DNA from: Planctomycetota bacterium
GTDB taxonomy: Bacteria; Planctomycetota; UBA1135; UBA2386
Assembly: GCA_027621295.1 (NCBI GenBank)
Contig: JAQCBR010000003.1
Location: 16,079 to 80,078, forward strand
Direction: 5' to 3'
Length of the DNA stretch: 64,000 bases
Numbering within the stretch: position 1 is the stretch's first letter; each line of letters begins with the position of its first letter. This document shows, piece by piece, positions 58,001 to 64,000 of the stretch. The notes beneath the pieces are model-generated. The model saw only the letters and a program-made list of their open reading frames with translations. It made no database searches and was not told where the DNA came from. The position numbers were made by a program, and so were the translations under genes.

Positions 58001-58487
58001 CGCAGCACTGTCGCCCGCTGTCGCATCGGTCACGGGCTTCAGCCGCTACGCGCTATCGGGAGACGACGGCCTCGACGAGATCCGTCAGATCGACGCCGGC
58101 GGCATCGCGCGCGGGATGCGCTCGCGCACCGCACAGGATGCCCGCCTGCGGGGCACCAAGCACCAGGTCGCCCGCGAGAAGCGACTCCTCGTCGCGCGCG
58201 GGGCGAGCGACGAACGGATCTTCGTCCTGGTGCCCGAGGTCAGGGACGGCCGGCCGGTCGGGCTCACGCTGCTCCACATCGACCTGCACCACGCGCTGCC
58301 CGCGAACGACGCACGCAGCGTGCTCGTCGCCTACCGCGGTCGCTACGCCGAGCTGAGCGAGCTCGTCACGGAGACCGAGCCGCACTTCGACGACGAGCGC
58401 CTCGGCAGGGTCCCGCTCGCCGATCTCCTGACCGAGCCCGTCGAGGAGCTCGCCCGGGTCTGGCGCAGCGCCCACCGGCCCGCCTGA
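55038..58487 (+). CDS. Oversized GlmS-like protein (glutamine-fructose-6-phosphate aminotransferase-like) with insertions and C-terminal extension
   Basis: MCGIIAV N-terminus, VRGRDSAG, GHTRWASVG, NGDVDNH, HFLLKEISESPRSFRKTLRGRI, VAISQSGTTTDT, MSVASTKAF, second SIS region, HQAKTVTVG tail motif; 1149 aa. Confidence 0.9.
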   Translation: MCGIIAVLRRRSNRAAPDRHVVASTLAQALGLDLALDAGRLASALTDSAAQLEELDAALRGTAGIRCLLDNPDFADRIHVELRELDARVDDLENELDRRAQSWSAADVESVNAALVRLRDASWAVHRDRLRTASAVRELAGTKPSISTATIDAYAAIQTALSSLDRLEVRGRDSAGVHVMVSGHGLDPDDPELAEALHRRSADSLFRSGSVRSLDGGRVLGFVYKTAAEIGELGDNVRALRCAITEDDLLRRAVSADSAEVTVLGHTRWASVGIISEPNAHPLEAWETDGPTEPYVVAALNGDVDNHLALVDEHDLRIAPEITTDAKVIPTLVARRIREGMARAEAFRATVATFEGSTAIGASAAEAPDELLLALRGSGQALYVGLAEDAFVVASEPYGVVEDCPRYLRMDGETPGNPNNPTASRGQVVRLVREHAGTVAGIERIAFDGTPLPLEDAGLTRSAITTRDVDRGAFPHFLLKEISESPRSFRKTLRGRIVEDGGRLRVQLGGTSLPVSVRDGLRDGRIKRILTIGQGTAAVAAQGVATALDLALRGSALSVASLPATELSGFQMRPDMSDTLIVAISQSGTTTDTNRTVDLVRARGASVIAIVNRRGSDLTDKSDGVIYTSDGRDVEMSVASTKAFYAQIAAGFLLAFAVAQESGSCDPRLQHEVLSALRSLPEAMTATLQRRDAIAKAARETTRRRYWALVGNGSNLIAAREIRIKLSELCYKSIACDATEDKKHIDLSSEPLILCCAAGLGGSTADDVAKEVAIYRAHKALPIVIADDGEERFQAAAHVIRVPHVHQSLAFVLSTVAGHLFGYECALAIDELAMPLREARAAIERNAREIADGEALLRALSRDLEVAARSFFGALRDRRLDGSLEAATATRLATLLRMATGSMAIDAFQVEFGEVGTPARVVDELTDALTAAIEELTRPVDAIKHQAKTVTVGISRSDESLTSEGLVRELLELGTPREHLTWADLRTLAALSPAVASVTGFSRYALSGDDGLDEIRQIDAGGIARGMRSRTAQDARLRGTKHQVAREKRLLVARGASDERIFVLVPEVRDGRPVGLTLLHIDLHHALPANDARSVLVAYRGRYAELSELVTETEPHFDDERLGRVPLADLLTEPVEELARVWRSAHRPA

Positions 58488-58506
58488 GACGCGCCGCGGT
58501 CTCGGG
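58483..58506. terminator. Bidirectional stem-loop between convergent genes
   Basis: CCTGAGAC-gcgccgcg-GTCTCGGG, 8 bp including one G-U, contains the + strand stop. Confidence 0.6.
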
Positions 58507-59565
58507 TCAGTCCTCGGCGAGCAGCTCGGCGACGCGCTTGGCCAGCTCCTCGCCGCGCAGGTTCGTGAAGCGGACCTGGCCCTTCTTGTCGATCAGGAAC
58601 GTCGCCGGGATCGACCCGATGCCGTTCTCCTTCGCGAGCCGGGTCTCCCAACCGCCGCCCTCGTAGACGATCGACCAATCCATCCCGAGGCGGGTGGCGG
58701 CGTCGCGGATCTTCTGCGTGGTCGCGCCCTCGGCGTCCGGCGCTACGAGCGGACCGCCGCGCTTCTGGCCGGGCTCCTGGTCGAGGCTGATGCCGATCAC
58801 CTCGAAGCCCTGCTCGCGGTGCGCCTTGTGCGCCGCGACGACGTTCGGCATCTCGCGGATGCACGGCCCGCACCACGTCGCCCAGAAGTCGACGAGCACG
58901 ACCTTGCCCTTCATCTTCGCGAGGTCGATCTCCTGCCCGTCCATGTCACGCGCGGTGAACGGCTTCAGGCTGCCGCGTCCTGCACCTGCGACCTTCGGCG
59001 CCGCAGACGGCACGTAGAGCGCCTTCAGCAGCTTCTGCCTGGCCTCAGCATCCAGCCGATCGTCGTCGAACATCGCGGCGAGCGCCGCGTCGGCGAACGC
59101 GACCCCCGGTGCGGACTCGGCGCGGAGGCCCGCGCTCACCGCCGTCCGGTAGACCATCCCCGGGTCGTCGTAGTAGCGCGCCGCCGCCGGCATGTCGGCG
59201 CGCGCGCGCTCGAAGTCCGCGGCGCGCACCGCGCGTACCATGTCGGACATCAGCGAGCGACCGACGATCGTGTCGAAGTCCGCGGTCGGCAGAGCGCCGA
59301 GCCGGTCGATCTCGGCGAGCAGGACCTGGGCCGAGCCGTCGTAGTCCTTCGTGAAGTAGCGGGCCACGCCGAGCACGAACCGATGGTCGCCGAGGTCGCG
59401 GTCGACGTTCTTCTCGATCCAGGTGGCGATCGCCGCGTCGCGGGCCTTCCACTCCTCGACCGGGCGCTTGGTCAGCGCGAGCTCGCGGAGCTCGGCGATG
59501 ACGGGGTCCTGGGCCGGGGCGATGCTCGTGAGCGCGAGCGAGAGCAGACAGACAGAGATGCGCAT
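58507..59565 (-). CDS. TlpA-like thioredoxin-domain protein, secreted
   Basis: Signal MRISVCLLSLALTSIAPAQ; DMDGQEIDLAKMKGKVVLVDFWATWCGPCIREMPNVVAAHKAHREQGFEVIGISLD; WCGPC. Confidence 0.92.
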   Translation of the reverse strand: MRISVCLLSLALTSIAPAQDPVIAELRELALTKRPVEEWKARDAAIATWIEKNVDRDLGDHRFVLGVARYFTKDYDGSAQVLLAEIDRLGALPTADFDTIVGRSLMSDMVRAVRAADFERARADMPAAARYYDDPGMVYRTAVSAGLRAESAPGVAFADAALAAMFDDDRLDAEARQKLLKALYVPSAAPKVAGAGRGSLKPFTARDMDGQEIDLAKMKGKVVLVDFWATWCGPCIREMPNVVAAHKAHREQGFEVIGISLDQEPGQKRGGPLVAPDAEGATTQKIRDAATRLGMDWSIVYEGGGWETRLAKENGIGSIPATFLIDKKGQVRFTNLRGEELAKRVAELLAED

Positions 59566-59601
59566 GGTCTTCGGTTCCGGTGGGGACGCGGGTCCGGGAG
59601 C

Positions 59602-60915
59602 CTAACGGGATCCGGGCCCGGGATTGAGTTCGAGCGACAGGCGGAGCGGCTCTTCCGACGTCTCGGTCGGAGCCTCGACGACCCGCCGGAACGCCTCGGT
59701 CCCGTCCACGCGACGGCCGAGCAGCCTGATCTCGGTCCCCGGACGAACGACGAACTCCCCGCCGAGCGCCGGGCGCCGCAGCTCCGGGTAGCCGTCTCCG
59801 AACCGCGGCGTCAGCACCCGGGCGCTGGCCTCGCTCCCGGCCTCGACGTCGAGAACGAGGCCGTCGTCGGCCACCGGATCCCAGCCGTAGACGTCGACGA
59901 CGACGCGCACCGCGGGTTCGACCGCGACCTCCGCGCGGTCGCCGGAGAGGTCGACCGGCTCGACGGAGCGGTACGTGCCGCGCACGCCGAAGACCAGGAG
60001 TCGGCGCGGACCCTCGAGCGCCGGCAGGGTCATGTCCGCGCGGTGCCACTTGTACGGCCCCCACCACGTCCGCTCGGGGAGATCCTGGAGCAGCTCCACC
60101 GCGGGCTGCGCGTGGACCCGTGCCGGGAACTCCTCGGCCGGCAGGCCCCCAAGCTCGACGTCGACGCGCGCGCGGTTCTCGACGAGGTCCAGGACCAGCG
60201 GGCGCGACGGCTCCTCGACGCGGACCTGCGGCGAACCCCCGGCCACGACGAGCTCGCCCTCGGGCAGCACCCCGATGGCGTAGCTGCCGGCCGGCAGCGG
60301 CAGGTCGAAAGCCTGGACGCCGGGACGGAGCACACCCGGCTGCTCGAACCGCGACCCGGTCCCGTCCTCGAGGCGCGAGAGGACGACCTTGGGCGCGATG
60401 CCGTAGCGCGGCGCGTATTCGGCGCGGACCTCGACGCGCACGGGCCGCACGCCGGCCGCCTCGACCAGCACCGCCTCGACGACGCCGACCCCGACCTCGA
60501 CGCGCGCGGTTCGCGGTGCGACGTCGCGCGGCGACGCGCCTGGCCCGCAGACCACGTAGTGGCCGGGCTCGAGGCCGTCGGCCACCGCGCGGCCGTCGGT
60601 TCCGGTCCGCAGCGTGACCCGATACTCGGGCAGCGCCATCTTGCCGGGAGTGAACGAGTAGACCTGCAGGCTCTGCCCGGCGACCGGTGTCCGCATGTCG
60701 GCGCGGAGGAGCTCACAGACAAGCCCTCGCGTCGGCGCCGTGCGATCCGGAGCGTCCGGAACTGCGGCCGGCCCGGGGCCCGGCTCGTCGACCGCCTCGA
60801 CCGGCGAACCCTCGGGGAACCCGGCCGGTGCAGCTCCGCCGCCCCCGCCGCGCACGAGGAGGAACGCGGCCGCGAGGCCTGCGGCCACCACGAGCCCGAA
60901 GACGAGTGCGCGCAT
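59602..60915 (-). CDS. Secreted/anchored protein with carboxypeptidase-regulatory-like beta-sandwich domains
   Basis: MRALVFGLVVAAGLAAAFLLVRGGGGG; TLRTGTDGRAVADGLEPGHYVVCGPG; 4-nt overlap with upstream gene. Confidence 0.65.
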   Translation of the reverse strand: MRALVFGLVVAAGLAAAFLLVRGGGGGAAPAGFPEGSPVEAVDEPGPGPAAVPDAPDRTAPTRGLVCELLRADMRTPVAGQSLQVYSFTPGKMALPEYRVTLRTGTDGRAVADGLEPGHYVVCGPGASPRDVAPRTARVEVGVGVVEAVLVEAAGVRPVRVEVRAEYAPRYGIAPKVVLSRLEDGTGSRFEQPGVLRPGVQAFDLPLPAGSYAIGVLPEGELVVAGGSPQVRVEEPSRPLVLDLVENRARVDVELGGLPAEEFPARVHAQPAVELLQDLPERTWWGPYKWHRADMTLPALEGPRRLLVFGVRGTYRSVEPVDLSGDRAEVAVEPAVRVVVDVYGWDPVADDGLVLDVEAGSEASARVLTPRFGDGYPELRRPALGGEFVVRPGTEIRLLGRRVDGTEAFRRVVEAPTETSEEPLRLSLELNPGPGSR

Positions 60916-62207
60916 CAGGCGGGAAGTCCGTGGTCGAGGACGTCCTGCACCGCAGCGACGAAGCGGTCCACCTCGCCGAGCGTCGCGTACACGCTCGGCG
61001 ACACGCGGATGCCCTCGAAGTCCTCGTGGACGATCGGCGTCGTGATGATGCGGTGCTTGGCGAGCAGATGCCTGCCGAGCGCCTGCGAGTCGATGCCCTC
61101 GATCCGGAAGTTCGCGATGCCCCCCGCCATCCCCGGCACGAGGCTCGTGTTGAGCCGGAACCGCTCGTCCCCGCGGAGCGCGTGGATCCACCGGTCGCGC
61201 AGGTGGACGAGCCGCGCGAGCTTCCGCGCCGCGCCGAGCCTCTCGTGGAACACGAGCGCTTCGGCGACGCCCAGAGGGACGCCGACCGGGTGCGTGCCGA
61301 TCTCCTCGAACTTGCGGATGTCGTCTTCCTGGCCCGGGTTCCCGGCCATCAGCGGCCAGAGATCGCGGATGCGCTCCTTCCGCACGTAGAGCATCCCGGT
61401 GCCGATCGGCGCGAACAGCCACTTGTGCAGGCTGGTCGCGTAGTAGTCGCAGTCGAGGTCGGCGAAGTCGAAGTCGAGGTGCGCGAACGCATGCGCGCCG
61501 TCGACGATCACCGGCACGCCGCGCTCGCGGCCGAGCGCGACGACTTCCTTCACCGGCAGGACCTGCCCCGTCAGGTTGATGACATGGCTGACCAGCACGA
61601 TCCGCGTGCGGTCGGTCATGTGCGCGCGGTAGAGCGCGACGATCTCCGCCGGGTCGTTGCACGGCGTCGGGATCTTGAACTGCCGGACGACGATCCCCTC
61701 CCGCGCGGCACGCTGCGCGAACGTGTTGCGCATCCGCGGGTAGTCCTGGTCGGTGCACAGCACCTCGTCCCCGGCCTCCAGGTCGATCCCGAACTGGCAG
61801 GTCTGGAGCCCCTCCGAAGCGTTGCGCGTGATCGCGACCTCGTCCGCGCTGACCCCCATCACGCGCGCCAGCGCCTGCCGCACCGCCTCCTTCTGCGGCT
61901 GCATCAGCCGCCACATGTTGTAGGCCGGCGCCTCGTTGGCGCGGTCGATGTGCCGCTTGACCGCGTCGACGACGAGCCGCGGCGCCGGGCTCACCCCACC
62001 GTTGTTGAAGTTGACGAGGCCGCGGTCGACGTCGAACGCGGAGGCCACCGCCCCCCAGAAGTCCTCGTCGCGCGCCAACTCCTCGGGACTCGCGTCCCGA
62101 GGAGACAGTTCGTCGAGGACGCGGAGCCCGCGGAACGGATCGAGCGCCGAGGCCGACCCGACGGTCGGCAGCGCGAGAGCTCCGAGGAACGCGCGGCGGG
62201 TGGTCAT
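60915..62207 (-). CDS. Class V PLP aminotransferase (isopenicillin-N-epimerase-like) with Tat-like signal
   Basis: MTTRRAFLGALALPTVGSASA; NFNNGGVSPAPRLV, ITRNASEGLQTCQFGIDLEAGDEVLCTDQDYPRM, VIVDGAHAFAHLDFDFADLDCDYYATSLHKWLFAPIGTGMLYVRKE. Confidence 0.93.
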   Translation of the reverse strand: MTTRRAFLGALALPTVGSASALDPFRGLRVLDELSPRDASPEELARDEDFWGAVASAFDVDRGLVNFNNGGVSPAPRLVVDAVKRHIDRANEAPAYNMWRLMQPQKEAVRQALARVMGVSADEVAITRNASEGLQTCQFGIDLEAGDEVLCTDQDYPRMRNTFAQRAAREGIVVRQFKIPTPCNDPAEIVALYRAHMTDRTRIVLVSHVINLTGQVLPVKEVVALGRERGVPVIVDGAHAFAHLDFDFADLDCDYYATSLHKWLFAPIGTGMLYVRKERIRDLWPLMAGNPGQEDDIRKFEEIGTHPVGVPLGVAEALVFHERLGAARKLARLVHLRDRWIHALRGDERFRLNTSLVPGMAGGIANFRIEGIDSQALGRHLLAKHRIITTPIVHEDFEGIRVSPSVYATLGEVDRFVAAVQDVLDHGLPA

Positions 62208-62238
62208 CGCCCGACAATCTAGCCCGAACCGTCCCCGA

Positions 62239-64000
62239 TCAGTGCAGGTCGAGGACCCCGCGCACGCCGTCGAGCAGCGTCTCGACCGCGGCGCGGTAGT
62301 TCGTTCCGACAGCCAATGGGGTGTTCCAGGGCAGAGGGCTGCGCTCGACGACCTGGCCGAGCGCGACGACGGCGAAGGCCCGCGCGAGGTCGGGGGCGGA
62401 CTCGTCGGCAGCGAGCGCGAGCAGCGGTTCGAGCGAGCGGCGGTCGCCGATCAGGCCGAGGCCCGTTGCGATCGACGCGACCTGCGCGAGGGTCGGGCGT
62501 CCGTCCGCGAGGCCCGCCATCAGGAGTTCGGCGGCCTCGTGGTCACCCAGCGCGCCGAGCGCGACGGCCGCGTCGCGGAGACGCTGGGGACGACGCGCAG
62601 AGGTCTGCACGAGCTCTCGCAGCCGCGGGACCGCCCGCACGTCGCCGAGGAGCGCGAGCGCCGTGCAGAGGTGGCCGGCCACCTCGTCCTGGGACGCGAG
62701 TTCGTCGAGCAGGACGCGAATCCGGTCCGCTTCGTCCTCCGCGCGACACAGGCCCAGGGCGACTGCGAACGCGGCGCGGGCCTCGGGCGTCCTGACCTCT
62801 TCGAGCTGCGCCGCGAGCGCGGTGGCGACGGTCGAGTCCGTCGCGTCCTCGCCTGCAGCGCGAACGAGGATGCCGAGCCCGAGCGCAGCCCAGGGGCGGA
62901 CCAGAGCTCTCGTGCCCGTCGCGAGCTGCTCGAGCAGGTAGCTCCTCGCCTCTTCTCCGCCGATGCCACCGAGCCCGACGAGCGAGAAGAACCGGACCTG
63001 GTGGTCCTTCGCGTTGCGGCTCGCGTCGATGAGCGCACGGGCGGAAGCGGCCCGCCGGTCCGGATCGAGGCGAGGGCCGAGCGTGCCGACCGCGAGGGCT
63101 GCAGCGCGCTTCAGGTCGTCCCCAGCGTCCGCGTCGGACAAGGTCGCGGCAAAGCGGCCCGCGTGGAACGCCGCGAGCACCGACTCCGACGGCTCGTCGG
63201 CGAGGAGCCGCGCGAGCGAGGTCGCCGCATGGCAGCGCACCGTGTCGTGGCCCGGCCCACCGGCCCGGTCCCAGACGCGTCGAAGGTTCTCCAGCGCGCG
63301 AGCCCGGAGCCTTCGCGTCGCGCCGTCACTCCCCTGCGGGATCGCGATCCCGATGCCGAGGATCGCGGCGACCTCGAGGTCGCGGTCCTCGGTCTCCCCG
63401 TCGAGCAGACGCTCCAGCGTCGCGACCACCGTCGACTGGAGTTCGATGGAGGCGGCACGCGCCGCGAACGCCAGCCCGTAGGCTGCGAACGCGCGGATCC
63501 GGTCCTCGACGCGCCCGCGGTCGACGCGCCGCCGCGCGGCGTCCGTGTCGAGGACCAGCGAATCGAGGATCGCGATGCCCTGCGCCGAGCCGCTCAGGCC
63601 CAGCGCAAGAGCCGCGGTCTCACGGACCTCCTGGTCGGGATCGCGCAGCCGTTCTTCGAGCAGCGGCACGACGTCGAAAGCCGCGCGGTCCTGCCCGACC
63701 TTCGCGAGCGCGATCATCGCCGCCGTCTCCAGATCGCGGTGTGGCTCGCCATCCAGCAGCGCACGCAGCCTGGGCGCGACGAGGTCGCGGACCATCTCGT
63801 CGGCCGGGGCCCGCGTGTCCGTTCCGCGCTGACGCCCGGCGCCCATGAAGAACTCGGCCGAGCCGGTGACGACCGACGGGGCGCGCACCGCTTCGCGGAG
63901 CCTCAGGTAGGGATCCCGGTTCAGCTCCCACCAGTCCTGCCAGCGAGTCGGGTCGGGGCCGAGCACGATCCCGCCGCCGGTGCTCGGGCCGCTGCCGCCC
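62239..64000 (-). CDS. HEAT-repeat protein (5' end beyond window)
   Basis: Frame open to window end; many HEAT units (DPDQEVRETAALALGLSGS, DLARAFAVVALGQV, RLRDAAVALGALGDHEAAELLMAGLADG); RWQDWWELNRDPYL near N-terminus. Confidence 0.8.
   Translation of the reverse strand, partial: GGSGPSTGGGIVLGPDPTRWQDWWELNRDPYLRLREAVRAPSVVTGSAEFFMGAGRQRGTDTRAPADEMVRDLVAPRLRALLDGEPHRDLETAAMIALAKVGQDRAAFDVVPLLEERLRDPDQEVRETAALALGLSGSAQGIAILDSLVLDTDAARRRVDRGRVEDRIRAFAAYGLAFAARAASIELQSTVVATLERLLDGETEDRDLEVAAILGIGIAIPQGSDGATRRLRARALENLRRVWDRAGGPGHDTVRCHAATSLARLLADEPSESVLAAFHAGRFAATLSDADAGDDLKRAAALAVGTLGPRLDPDRRAASARALIDASRNAKDHQVRFFSLVGLGGIGGEEARSYLLEQLATGTRALVRPWAALGLGILVRAAGEDATDSTVATALAAQLEEVRTPEARAAFAVALGLCRAEDEADRIRVLLDELASQDEVAGHLCTALALLGDVRAVPRLRELVQTSARRPQRLRDAAVALGALGDHEAAELLMAGLADGRPTLAQVASIATGLGLIGDRRSLEPLLALAADESAPDLARAFAVVALGQVVERSPLPWNTPLAVGTNYRAAVETLLDGVRGVLDLH

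Noticed and set aside
58819-61389. 856-aa + strand ORF
   Set aside because: Spans antisense to three well-supported minus-strand genes; composition typical of shadow ORFs.
1-64000. tRNA, rRNA, CRISPR arrays, IS elements, prophage or toxin-antitoxin modules
   Set aside because: Looked for cloverleaf-like arms in gaps, regularly spaced direct repeats, transposase/integrase motifs and small paired ORFs; none seen by eye. tRNAscan-SE, Infernal and ISEScan runs would be needed to exclude them formally.

Overview
High-GC (~70%) chromosomal window, densely coding, with about 52 protein genes and no tRNA, rRNA, CRISPR array, transposase or phage module that I could recognise. The gene style suggests Planctomycetota: many signal-peptide proteins, HEAT-repeat proteins, carboxypeptidase-regulatory-like secreted proteins, and a recurrent GxGC...LPL..GC...D...S domain. 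The taxonomic call is inference only. Recognisable genes include a glycolate oxidase operon (glcDEF-like), OsmC, proline dehydrogenase, Ca/Na antiporter, Dus, TspO, MobA-like, RNase Z-like MBL, htpG, EamA, ATP-grasp + DUF455, asparagine-synthetase-like, SelO, M14 peptidase, acyl-CoA dehydrogenase, Rsm22-like, a beta-oxidation-type cluster, sialate O-acetylesterase, a sigma-54 activator, ferredoxin, a 1149-aa GlmS-like protein, a TlpA-like protein and a Tat-dependent class V aminotransferase. The most interesting items are: (1) a domain shared by four secreted proteins, at the C-terminus in three and at the N-terminus in a kelch protein; (2) an oversized GlmS-like enzyme with large insertions and a C-terminal extension; (3) a translationally coupled ATP-grasp/DUF455 ferritin-like pair next to an amidotransferase-dead asparagine-synthetase homologue; (4) a sigma-54 activator beside a sigma-54-like promoter preceding an uncharacterised Gly-rich secreted protein; (5) convergent gene pairs whose stop codons sit inside hairpins.
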